A stretch of 6,058 nucleotides of DNA from UBA1195 sp045598025 (GTDB lineage: Bacteria; Bacteroidota; Bacteroidia; Bacteroidales; WCHB1-69). Below the pieces are notes generated by a model. It saw only the letters and a program-made list of their open reading frames with translations, made no database searches and was not told where the DNA came from. The DNA lies in contig JAZLLH010000013.1 of NCBI GenBank assembly GCA_045598025.1, positions 1 through 6,058 on the forward strand. The letters run 5' to 3'. Positions 1 to 5,896 of the stretch are shown piece by piece; the first letter of the stretch is position 1, and each line of letters opens with the position of its first letter. A program made the position numbers and the translations under genes.

Positions 1-668
1 TGTTTGGGACCATGGTACTGGTCCTCATGGGCTGCGGCGCAGCTGTCAGTCTGAACTGCGGAAGTGACACGGCATCTGTTGTCGGAACGGCAATGGCTTT
101 TGGACTGGCTGTCATTGCAATGGCCTACGCCATCGGAGGCATCAGCGGATGCCACATCAACCCGGCCATCACCCTGGGATGCTGGATATCCGGTCGCATG
201 AATTGCAAGGATGCCGGATGCTACATGCTGTTCCAGGTCATCGGTGCCTTCATCGGATCGGCTTTGCTGTATCTGTTTGTCAGCACATCGGGAACGGCCG
301 AAGGAACCACAACGGGGGCCAACACCTGCAATGCCGGAATTTTGACCGGACTCATTGTGGAAATTATCCTGACCTGTGTATTCGTACTCGTTGTGCTGGG
401 TGCCACCGATTCCAAAAAAGGAGCCGGAAACTTTGCCGGACTGGCTATCGGTCTGAGCCTGATTCTCATTCACCTTGTCGGTATACACTACACCGGGACT
501 TCCGTCAATCCGGCCCGTTCCATTGCTCCTGCCGTATTTGAAGGCGGCGCTGCCCTGCAACAGCTCTGGGTGTTCATCGCAGGTCCTTTTGCAGGAGCCA
601 TTCTGGCTGCCGGCATCTGGAAACTCATCGGTGGTGACTGCTGCGGTTGCTGCAAAAAGGAAGAATAA
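1..668 (+). CDS. aqpZ: Aquaporin Z-type water channel, 5' end cut by window edge
   Basis: This is an inner-membrane MIP-family channel for passive water flux. Both half-helix motifs are present: NPA at bases 159-167 (context CHINPAITLG) and NPA at 507-515 (context TSVNPARSIAP). The selectivity-filter residues of E. coli AqpZ can be matched by spacing: Phe 20 residues before the first NPA Asn, His in LIHL before the second NPA, Thr in GTSVNPAR, and Arg at 516-518. This full Phe/His/Thr/Arg set predicts a water-selective pore rather than a glycerol facilitator. The reading frame stays open to base 3, giving Phe-Gly-Thr before the first ATG at base 12. This matches the conserved ECFGT start of AqpZ, so the true start lies about 8-12 codons before the window and the ATG at 12 is internal. 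Many cysteines are present, including a CCGCC cluster near the C-terminus. The gene ends just before a strong terminator. The family call is secure; the symbol is by similarity. Confidence 0.93.
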   Translation, partial: FGTMVLVLMGCGAAVSLNCGSDTASVVGTAMAFGLAVIAMAYAIGGISGCHINPAITLGCWISGRMNCKDAGCYMLFQVIGAFIGSALLYLFVSTSGTAEGTTTGANTCNAGILTGLIVEIILTCVFVLVVLGATDSKKGAGNFAGLAIGLSLILIHLVGIHYTGTSVNPARSIAPAVFEGGAALQQLWVFIAGPFAGAILAAGIWKLIGGDCCGCCKKEE

Positions 669-683
669 ACCTTTTCCTGCTGC

Positions 684-723
684 AAAAAAAAGGACCCCGG
701 AAAAACTTCGGGGTCTTTTTTTT
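684..723. terminator. Bidirectional intrinsic terminator between aquaporin and MATE genes
   Basis: A perfect 7-bp stem GACCCCG (693-699) / CGGGGTC (709-715) encloses a 9-base loop. It is followed on the plus strand by eight T (716-723) and preceded by eight A (684-691), which read as eight T on the minus strand. The A and T tracts can extend the stem. It lies 15 bases after the aquaporin stop and 15 bases beyond the MATE stop, so it can serve both convergent transcripts. Confidence 0.93.
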
Positions 724-738
724 AATCAAATCTGCAGC

Positions 739-2160
739 TTATTCCTTTCCCTTGGCCGGTCCGGCTTCCTTTCGGGGCCGGCGCTCCGGTGCCACATAAC
801 CCGGACGGAATACTTTCAGTTGTGTGCACAGCAAAGCAAAAGCCATCACGGCGGCCATCACATCGCTCAATGTACAGGCCGCCCACACGCCGTGCAAACC
901 GGTTTTCCCGAAATGCAGATACAGACGGGGAACCAGATACATCATCGGGATAAGGAATATCACCTGACGGGAAAGGCTGGTAACAATGGAAATCCAAGGT
1001 TTGTCAATGGATTGGAAAAACTGCGAATTGGTAATGGTAAAACCGATCAGAGGAGCCATCACCATCAGGTAGCGGACGGCCACCCGGCCGATGCGTATCA
1101 TTTCAGCATCGGTAGTGAACATGCGGACGATGAAGGTCGGACACAAGAGGGCAAACGCACCGCCCACCACGCCGACGCCGACACAGATGGACATCGTCAG
1201 CAGAAAAACCTTTTTCAGGCGCTCGCTATGCCCTGCTCCGTAATTGTAGCCGGCAATGGGCTGTACGCCCTGACAGAGTCCGAGGAAAAGCATCAGCACA
1301 ATCATGGCATAGGAATTGACCACACCGTATGCACCGACAGCCAAATCACCGCCGTAGACAATCAGCTGATGATTCAGCAGCGCCACTACTGCCGAGCCGG
1401 CAAGGTTCATCAGGAAAGGACTCATGCCGATCAGCAGGATGTTGCGGATAATGTATAATTTTGGGGTCCAGCAATGCCGTTTGAAATGAATGAAGGATTT
1501 ACGGCTGACGAAATGGCTGACGGAAAACACGGACGAGACCGCCATGGAAATGGTGGTAGCCCATGCTGCCCCGGAAATACCCCAATGCAGCACATAAATA
1601 AAAAGGGCGTCCAAAGCGATATTCAACACCGCACCACCGGCCAGAATGAACATAGACTTGGTAGGATAACCGGAAGTACGGATCAGTCCGGTGAGGTTGA
1701 AAGCCAAGGTTGTCAGAAACATACCCGGAAGTACGATATTCATGTATTCCCGCGCGTATGCAATCGTATCGGCAGATGCGCCGAACAGCATCAGTATTCT
1801 GTCCATGAAAAGGTAGCCGCCTGTCAGGAAAAGCGCACCGAAAAAGAAGGTCAGGAACATGGTGTTTCCCAGGATTTTTTCTGCCCAACGGAAATCCTTG
1901 CGGCCCAACACTATCGACATGCGCGCACCGGCTCCGGCACCCACCAGGGAACCGAAGGCATGCACGATGTTCATCAGCGGCATGGTAATCGCCAGGCCCG
2001 CAATAGCCAGGGCGCCCACACACTGACCCAAAAAGACACGGTCCACGATATTGTACACCGATGCGATGATCTGGCTGACCACCGCCGGAAGTGCATACGT
2101 CCACAAAAGGGAGGGGATGCTCTTCGTCTCCAATTCTCTGGTTTTCTCTTCTACTTCCAT
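739..2160 (-). CDS. MATE family multidrug efflux transporter (MepA/VmrA/DinF-like)
   Basis: This is a predicted inner-membrane cation-coupled antiporter exporting drugs or other organic compounds. The 473-residue length is typical of the family, and the chain consists of about twelve hydrophobic segments in two similar halves. Recognisable family motifs are SIPSLLWTYALPAVVSQ (14-30), YNIVDRVFLG (36-45), GAGAGARMSIVLGR (74-87), LIRTSGYPTKSM (159-170) and GVQPIAGYNYGA (298-309). The last is characteristic of the MepA/DinF-like branch. The tail from about residue 451 is short, charged and probably cytoplasmic. I chose the ATG at 2158-2160: the frame extends ten codons further only through a TTG at 2188-2190, and those residues do not resemble the family N-terminus, whereas MEVEEKTRELETKSIP does. 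No clear Shine-Dalgarno sequence precedes it. The gene converges on the aquaporin gene and diverges from the operon at 2335. The transported substrate cannot be read from sequence. Confidence 0.93.
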   Translation of the reverse strand: MEVEEKTRELETKSIPSLLWTYALPAVVSQIIASVYNIVDRVFLGQCVGALAIAGLAITMPLMNIVHAFGSLVGAGAGARMSIVLGRKDFRWAEKILGNTMFLTFFFGALFLTGGYLFMDRILMLFGASADTIAYAREYMNIVLPGMFLTTLAFNLTGLIRTSGYPTKSMFILAGGAVLNIALDALFIYVLHWGISGAAWATTISMAVSSVFSVSHFVSRKSFIHFKRHCWTPKLYIIRNILLIGMSPFLMNLAGSAVVALLNHQLIVYGGDLAVGAYGVVNSYAMIVLMLFLGLCQGVQPIAGYNYGAGHSERLKKVFLLTMSICVGVGVVGGAFALLCPTFIVRMFTTDAEMIRIGRVAVRYLMVMAPLIGFTITNSQFFQSIDKPWISIVTSLSRQVIFLIPMMYLVPRLYLHFGKTGLHGVWAACTLSDVMAAVMAFALLCTQLKVFRPGYVAPERRPRKEAGPAKGKE

Positions 2161-2334
2161 TTTTTCTCGATATAAGATAAGATAACGCAACTTGCTTCTT
2201 TTTTAGTATAGAAAAATGCCTCTCTTTTTAAAAAAAATCTGCAGTAAATCCATAATAGCAGAGAACATTGCTTCGTTATAGGAACGATACCCGGCTATTC
2301 GCCAACGAATATAAGACTTAGATATATTTTCGCC
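2161..2334. promoter_or_regulatory. Divergent intergenic region between MATE gene and polyphosphate operon
   Basis: This 174-base AT-rich stretch must hold the promoters of the MATE gene (minus) and the operon starting at 2335 (plus). I found no convincing pair of Bacteroidetes-type elements (TTTG around -33, TAnnTTTG around -7) on either strand. It contains two short hairpins, TCGTT/AACGA (2273-2277 with 2283-2287) and TATTCG/CGAATA (2296-2301 with 2306-2311), both close upstream of the operon. A short TAAGATAAGATAA run (2173-2185) lies in the MATE leader. Its regulatory role is inferred from position only. Confidence 0.5.
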
Positions 2335-2745
2335 ATGAAACAAAAAAACATTTGGATACTCCTGTTGCTCTGTGTTTTCAGTTTTTCCGCATGGGCACAA
2401 AGTCCGCAAGAGAAAAGAGAAAAACGGAAAAATCTGACCATCAAGGAATGGAATACCCGCGTCGGAGCCACGAGCCGCTACCTTGACCACGTTACCCGAT
2501 ACAATGCCGACGGATTCAAAATCGAAGAAATCGAATATGCCAACTATGGACAAAAATACCGTATCACCTATGAATACGGGGCCAACGGGAAATGTATCAA
2601 GGAGGTGGAATACGACAGCCGAGACAAAGTTGTCCGTATCCGAAAATTCGAATACTATCCGGACGGCAGCAAGAAAAAGCAGTATAACTATCTTCCCAAC
2701 GGCAAACTGGAAAGCACCAAAGAATTCGAATACATTTTCAAATAA
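2335..2745 (+). CDS. Small exported protein of tandem tyrosine-led repeats, function unknown
   Basis: This is a 136-residue protein. Residues 1-21 form a classical signal peptide: Lys-rich start, hydrophobic core LLLLCVFSFSA, and a probable signal peptidase I site after Ala-Trp-Ala before Gln22. No lipobox fits, so it is probably periplasmic or secreted. Residues 22-50 are polar and basic. From about 56 to 133 the chain is built of six consecutive 12-14-residue units, each opening with Tyr. They start near residues 56, 68, 81, 93, 107 and 119, and several carry an Asp-Gly or Asn-Gly turn (YNADG, YGANG, YYPDG, YLPNG) and end in an aromatic-rich strand. The pattern resembles the beta-hairpin repeats of YD/RHS, MORN-like and YwqK-like proteins, but I cannot place it in a named family. 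It is the first gene of an operon whose second gene, a VTC-domain polymerase, starts 3 bases after its stop. Its role there is inferred only from that linkage. Confidence 0.85.
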   Translation: MKQKNIWILLLLCVFSFSAWAQSPQEKREKRKNLTIKEWNTRVGATSRYLDHVTRYNADGFKIEEIEYANYGQKYRITYEYGANGKCIKEVEYDSRDKVVRIRKFEYYPDGSKKKQYNYLPNGKLESTKEFEYIFK

Positions 2746-2748
2746 CCC

Positions 2749-3540
2749 ATGGAGCCCACGGATATTCTTCCGCTTCTCGATGCATTTCCTGTCATTTCAC
2801 TCAACGAGATGGAGACTGTGAGACTGATGGACCGTACCGATACCAAATTTCTCACTACCCTGCAACGCCTGCCGGATATCCTCAGGCAAATGGGCAAACA
2901 CTATCGCATACAATACAACGGAAACGACCGGATGTCGGGCTACCGTACCCTTTATTACGATACAGAAGGACTGCAGATGTACCACCGGCATCATGCCGGC
3001 AAGGCCAGCCGGCAGAAAATCCGGTTCCGCACCTATCTTTCGACTGGAAGCAGTTTTTGCGAAATCAAAAACAAAAACAACAAAGGTCGTACGCACAAAG
3101 AGCGCAGACCGGTTGAAACCCGGCTTGCCGACCACATGACGGAAGATTCGTGTGTACTGGAATTTTTGCATACACATGCCGCATGCCACCCCGAAGACCT
3201 TCTGCCGCAAGTGGAAACGAACTTCGAACGGTTGACCTTCGTCAACAGAGAAAAAACAGAACGGCTGACCATCGATCTGCACCTCCGGTTCCGGAACTAT
3301 CAAACCGAAAAGGAATACGAGGAAAAGGATCTGGTCATCATTGAAATGAAACAATCCGGACGTTCAGCCACCTTTTTCAGGCAATTGATGCTGCAGATGC
3401 GCATACCTCCGTACCGCATCAGCAAATATTGTCTCGGAACCGTACGCACCAATTCTTCCGTCAAACACAATCGGTTCAAACCGAAAATCCGTTACATAGA
3501 ATCCTTAATCAAAAATACGCAACATGCTGCAATTTGTTAA
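2749..3540 (+). CDS. VTC-domain polyphosphate polymerase family protein
   Basis: This is a 263-residue, apparently soluble, cytoplasmic protein of the VTC domain family. The domain has the triphosphate-tunnel fold and in yeast Vtc4 makes polyphosphate from ATP. The charged motifs expected to line the tunnel appear in the right order: RTDTKF (29-34), YRTLYYDT (65-72), RQKIRFRTY (88-96), EIKNK (105-109), GRTHKERR (113-120), RLTID (172-176), EMK (199-201) and SKYC (225-228). No motif looks lost, so activity is plausible. Unlike the yeast protein it has no SPX or membrane domain; the membrane part is probably supplied by the next gene. The ATG at 2749 is 3 bases after the preceding stop and gives the usual family N-terminus. 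The gene's last 17 bases overlap the DUF4956 gene, indicating co-transcription and likely translational coupling. The family is secure; the exact polymer made is inferred from yeast. Confidence 0.92.
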   Translation: MEPTDILPLLDAFPVISLNEMETVRLMDRTDTKFLTTLQRLPDILRQMGKHYRIQYNGNDRMSGYRTLYYDTEGLQMYHRHHAGKASRQKIRFRTYLSTGSSFCEIKNKNNKGRTHKERRPVETRLADHMTEDSCVLEFLHTHAACHPEDLLPQVETNFERLTFVNREKTERLTIDLHLRFRNYQTEKEYEEKDLVIIEMKQSGRSATFFRQLMLQMRIPPYRISKYCLGTVRTNSSVKHNRFKPKIRYIESLIKNTQHAAIC

Positions 3541-4261
3541 ATTACAACAAAATTTCGATCCGGATATTGCTCGGGAATTTTCCGATAAACTGACCGCCGT
3601 AGCTTCTCCCAACGATATACTGGGCATTCCGGTTTTTCAAAAAGAAAGTCTGCTCAGCCTACTGGTGCTGTTCGCATTCAACCTTCTGATATGCTGGATC
3701 ATTGTGCATTTCTTCTATTACCGGAAAAGCAAACGCACCGACTACTACTTCACCTTCATGCTTTTCAGTGTGACCGTTTTCCTGCTGATGTTCCTACTCA
3801 ACAACGTCAATCTCGCCATGGGGTTCGCCCTCGGCCTGTTTGCCATCTTCGGCATGATACGCTATCGTACGGAAACCGTACCCATTCGGGAAATGACCTA
3901 CCTCTTCGTCACGATTGGCATTTCCGTCATCAATGGTCTTGCCATGACACACGGATACATCAATCTGCTGGTTATCAACCTGCTGTTCATACTCGTCATT
4001 GCTCTTTTCGATGGAAACAAAGCCCTGAAGCATCAGGCTTCCAAAATTATTCTTTACGACCGCATCGAACTCATACGGCACGGAAGGGAAGACGAACTGA
4101 TGGCTGACCTGAAAGAAAGGACGGGTCTGAACATTTCCCGTTTTGAAATAGGCCACATCGATTTCCTGAAAGATTCCGCTTATATCAAGATTTACTATGA
4201 GCCGATTGACCGAGAAATCAACAGCATAGACTCCATGACCCGATACAGACCGGAGGACTGA
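3524..4261 (+). CDS. DUF4956 polytopic membrane protein, partner of VTC-domain protein
   Basis: This is a 245-residue membrane protein. Hydrophobic segments lie at about residues 44-62, 75-93, 97-112, 126-142 and 146-162, followed by a soluble C-terminal domain of about 80 residues (164-245). The signature is GLFAIFGMIRYRTETVPIREM (104-124), especially IRYRTETVPIREMTY, which is the hallmark of DUF4956. Several charged residues there abut the membrane and could face a phosphate-rich substrate; that is speculation. The family has no established biochemical function but often neighbours VTC-domain genes, so a role in membrane anchoring, translocation or control of the polymer is the natural inference. 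The start at 3524 overlaps the polymerase gene by 17 bases in another frame. The first 40 residues are hydrophilic, and no other Met precedes the first membrane segment. The gene ends 24 bases before the convergent alkD-like gene, with no terminator visible between them. Confidence 0.9.
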   Translation: MLQFVKLQQNFDPDIAREFSDKLTAVASPNDILGIPVFQKESLLSLLVLFAFNLLICWIIVHFFYYRKSKRTDYYFTFMLFSVTVFLLMFLLNNVNLAMGFALGLFAIFGMIRYRTETVPIREMTYLFVTIGISVINGLAMTHGYINLLVINLLFILVIALFDGNKALKHQASKIILYDRIELIRHGREDELMADLKERTGLNISRFEIGHIDFLKDSAYIKIYYEPIDREINSIDSMTRYRPED

Positions 4262-4285
4262 CAATTTTATTTGATTATCCGATAC

Positions 4286-5008
4286 CTATTCTTTGCCCAG
4301 TTTCAGGAAATACTGCTTTTCTTCCGCGCTGAATTTCTCGATGGCATAACGCAGCATGGTGCGCGAGAGGGTGGCCGCACGCGGTTCCAGCCAGTCCTTC
4401 AGCCGCTGTGCATCGCGCTTGCCGGCCTCGCGCAACAGCCAGCCCGCAGCCTTCTGCAACAGATCGTGCAAGGGGGGTTCCTTCGTCAGGTAGATATCGG
4501 CAATAGCGTAGGTGTCGTCCAATTGCCCGGCGCGCAGAAAAGCCATGGTGCTGACCATCCCGATGCGTTGTTCCCAGATGCTCTTTCCGTTGCGGGCCAG
4601 GTCATGCAGAAGCGTCCGCTCTTTATCAAGAAGCCAGGCTCCGAGAATTTCATAGCAGCTCAGATCAACCAGATCCCAGTTGTTGATGTAGGACGTATGG
4701 GAAAGATAAAAATCCACGCAGCGCTGCTGCAGGGCGGCATCCTTACGGGCATGCCTGAAGCGCTGCACCAGACTCAGCAGGGCGGCCAGACGCATTTCAT
4801 GGTAAGGGCTGCAGACACAGGCCTCCAAATCTGCAAAGTCCAAGTCTTTCCACACTTCTTTCACGATACTGCGGGTCTGCGGCACCTTGATTCCCAGAAA
4901 CCGGTCCCCTTCTCCATACTGGCCGGGGCCCGTCTTGAAAAAGCGGGAAAGCCCTTCTACCTGCGACGCATCCGCCGCCTTCAGCATACGATACTGTAAT
5001 CTGTTCAT
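4286..5008 (-). CDS. AlkD-like DNA alkylation repair protein (HEAT-like glycosylase)
   Basis: This is a 240-residue cytoplasmic protein of the DNA alkylation repair enzyme family (AlkC/AlkD, HEAT-like helical repeats). Family members excise alkylated bases such as 3-methyladenine and 7-methylguanine without flipping the base. Conserved blocks are FFKTGPGQYGEGDRFLGIKVP (23-43), INNWDLVDLS (108-117), WEQRIGMVST (145-154), LLQKAAGWLLREAGKRD (183-199) and SRTMLRYAIEKF (215-226). Residues matching the key positions of Bacillus cereus AlkD (Trp109, Asp113, Arg148, Trp187) are present as Trp111, Asp115, Arg148 and Trp190, so an active glycosylase is expected. The length is normal for the family. It is the last gene of a minus-strand operon, 35 bases after the MmcQ/YjbR gene. 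The ATG at 5006-5008 has only a weak purine-rich stretch upstream. The chosen start places the first conserved block at a typical distance from the N-terminus. Confidence 0.94.
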   Translation of the reverse strand: MNRLQYRMLKAADASQVEGLSRFFKTGPGQYGEGDRFLGIKVPQTRSIVKEVWKDLDFADLEACVCSPYHEMRLAALLSLVQRFRHARKDAALQQRCVDFYLSHTSYINNWDLVDLSCYEILGAWLLDKERTLLHDLARNGKSIWEQRIGMVSTMAFLRAGQLDDTYAIADIYLTKEPPLHDLLQKAAGWLLREAGKRDAQRLKDWLEPRAATLSRTMLRYAIEKFSAEEKQYFLKLGKE

Positions 5009-5043
5009 CTTTTATTCTTTCTGATATAAGCGTGACATCCTAC

Positions 5044-5397
5044 TCAGTTTTTTCCAGAATCCTCCCGGACCTTCTTCGGCAGTTTTTTCCAGACTTCTCC
5101 GTAGGCGTGGTCCGTGAGTTCACGGAGCAGATCATCGCCGACCTCCCGGTCGCAGCGGATCTGGTTCCAGTATTTCCTGTTCCAGTGCCAGGCACCTTCA
5201 ATGCTCGGATAGCGTTCCCGCAGACGCTGTGCCCTTTCCGGATCACATTTCATCACGACCAGTTCGGGCTTGTCCAATATAATGGCGGCAAAGATTTTCC
5301 CCTTGATGCGGAACGTCAGAACGGTATCGTCGAAAGGCATGTCCTCAGTCACCTGCGGGAGCGAAAGGCAGTATGTACGGAATTCTTCTGTGTTCAT
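5044..5397 (-). CDS. MmcQ/YjbR family protein
   Basis: This is a 117-residue small soluble protein of the MmcQ/YjbR family. The family fold is CyaY-like and its members are annotated as DNA-binding, though their cellular function is poorly known. Typical features are the N-terminal helix region ending PQVTEDMPFDD (14-24), the strand LTFRIKGKIFA (27-37), LVVMKCDPERAQRLRERYP (46-64), the HWNRKYWNQI motif (71-80) and the C-terminal HAYGEVWKKLPKK (97-109). It is full length. The ATG at 5395-5397 is 2 bases after the stop of the PspC-domain gene, so the two are certainly co-transcribed. The alkD-like gene follows 35 bases downstream. Its place next to an alkylation-repair gene makes a nucleic-acid-related role plausible, but that is inference. 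Confidence 0.92.
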   Translation of the reverse strand: MNTEEFRTYCLSLPQVTEDMPFDDTVLTFRIKGKIFAAIILDKPELVVMKCDPERAQRLRERYPSIEGAWHWNRKYWNQIRCDREVGDDLLRELTDHAYGEVWKKLPKKVREDSGKN

Positions 5398-5399
5398 GG

Positions 5400-5600
5400 T
5401 TATCGGGGCAAGGATTCCGGTTTTTCCGGAACAATGAATATCGCAATGAGATAAGCCAGGAGACCGACTCCGGCAAACAATATGACGACAATCCAGGCAA
5501 GCCGGACGATCGTCGGGTCAATGTCAAAATACTCGGCCAAGCCGCTGCACACGCCGGCTATCTTGCGGTCGTGCTTGAGTCTGTACAATTTTTTGGTCAT
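5400..5600 (-). CDS. PspC-domain small membrane protein
   Basis: This 66-residue protein is almost entirely one PspC domain: KIAGVCSGLAEYFDIDPTIVR (13-33), then a hydrophobic region at about 34-57 (LAWIVVILFAGVGLLAYLIAIFIVP) and a short polar tail. In enterobacteria PspC is an inner-membrane sensor of phage-shock/envelope stress that binds PspA through PspB. This minimal stand-alone version lacks the C-terminal part of E. coli PspC (about 119 residues), and no pspA or pspB is visible here. A direct phage-shock role is therefore unproven. It is the first gene of the operon with the MmcQ/YjbR and AlkD-like genes. The ATG at 5598-5600 is followed at once by the canonical KKLYRLKHDRKIAGVC start of the family. 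The leader upstream contains a long imperfect hairpin at 5644-5677. Confidence 0.93.
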   Translation of the reverse strand: MTKKLYRLKHDRKIAGVCSGLAEYFDIDPTIVRLAWIVVILFAGVGLLAYLIAIFIVPEKPESLPR

Positions 5601-5643
5601 GTTTTTCAGGTTTTATTTCACTTGCAGAAACGGTAATGTCAAC

Positions 5644-5677
5644 GCGGACAGAGGCACTTTTATTGCCTTCTGTTCGC
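5644..5677. repeat. Imperfect 34-bp palindrome upstream of PspC-domain gene
   Basis: The left arm GCGGACAGAGGCA (5644-5656) pairs with TGCC-T-TCTGTTCGC (5664-5677): 13 pairs, one a G-T wobble in the RNA, with a single bulged T at 5668 and a 7-base loop. An outer arm CAGAAACGG (5625-5633) can also pair with CCGTTTCCTG (5677-5686), with one bulged base. There is no T-run after it, so it is not a standard intrinsic terminator, and no gene ends here. It may fold in the leader of the PspC operon mRNA or be a protein or recombinase binding site; the sequence alone does not decide. Confidence 0.65.
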
Positions 5678-5832
5678 CGTTTCCTGACCAGTGATTGGGT
5701 TATGACGGCAATTCATCAAGATCGAACAGTTAAAGTTGGTATCAAGCGATGAAAAGCCAATTTTTTTATTGTTCTTTAAACAATTCCGAGGACTATTACT
5801 ATCGCTAAGGAAAAACTCTGCTTTCGTACTGC

Positions 5833-5879
5833 TATATCTTTTTAGTTCCAATATATCTTAATCTAATAAAGTATATTTA
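5833..5879 (+). repeat. Iterated TATATCTT motif ahead of the recombinase gene
   Basis: TATATCTT occurs at 5833-5840 and again at 5852-5859, and the related TATATTTA at 5872-5879. The start-to-start spacing is 19 and then 20 bases, close to two helical turns, so the copies would lie on the same DNA face. In such AT-rich sequence chance is a real alternative. It could be an operator or part of the recombinase promoter. Confidence 0.35.
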
Positions 5880-5896
5880 TTTTTCACAAAAACACT

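Larger units (their letters stand above)
5601..5896. promoter_or_regulatory. AT-rich divergent intergenic region between PspC operon and recombinase
   Basis: I see no credible gene in these 296 bases. One minus-strand frame (5660-5851) is open but starts at TTG and resembles nothing. Base composition drops steeply towards the recombinase: by hand count 5761-5880 is about 26% G+C, well below the flanking genes. The region should hold the promoters for the PspC operon (minus) and the recombinase (plus). It contains the imperfect palindrome described separately, a 6-bp hairpin ATTGTT/AACAAT (about 5768-5784), and three iterated TATAT-type octamers at 5833, 5852 and 5872. The last, TATATTTA at 5872-5879, is one base from the Bacteroidetes -7 consensus TAnnTTTG and sits 17 bases before the recombinase ATG, but no matching -33 element is evident. 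Confidence 0.5.

Noticed and set aside
475..2175. Long plus-strand open frames (475-1458 and 1474-2175) opposite the MATE gene
   Set aside because: They are antisense to a strongly recognisable transporter, their products are low-complexity His/Gln-rich chains with no family resemblance, and one runs through the shared terminator and the end of the aquaporin gene.
2173..2185. TAAGA pentamer repeat in the MATE leader as a phase-variable tract
   Set aside because: Only about two and a half copies are present, too few to expect slippage-based switching.
2161..2190. Ten-codon N-terminal extension of the MATE protein from a TTG codon
   Set aside because: The added residues do not resemble the family N-terminus, and the ATG at 2158-2160 gives a typical start.
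4262..4285. Terminator between the convergent DUF4956 and alkD-like genes
   Set aside because: The 24-base gap has no hairpin or T-run arrangement; termination must occur inside the opposing gene or by another mechanism.
4271..4999. 242-codon plus-strand open frame opposite the alkD-like gene
   Set aside because: It is a mirror of a well-conserved repair gene with intact catalytic residues; its own product resembles nothing and it begins at a poor position after the DUF4956 stop.
5610..5645. Sigma70-like TTGACA on the minus strand upstream of the PspC-domain gene
   Set aside because: At 17-base spacing the -10 position reads GAAATA, a poor match, and this probable Bacteroidetes genome would use a different promoter consensus.
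5718..5732. Possible tRNA T-loop (GTTCGATC on the minus strand), hinting at a tRNA or attachment-site remnant
   Set aside because: The bases on either side do not pair to form a T-stem and no anticodon or acceptor arm can be found around it.
5660..5851. 63-codon minus-strand open frame in the AT-rich intergenic region
   Set aside because: It starts at TTG, shows no recognisable motif, overlaps the palindrome and lies in sequence of intergenic composition.
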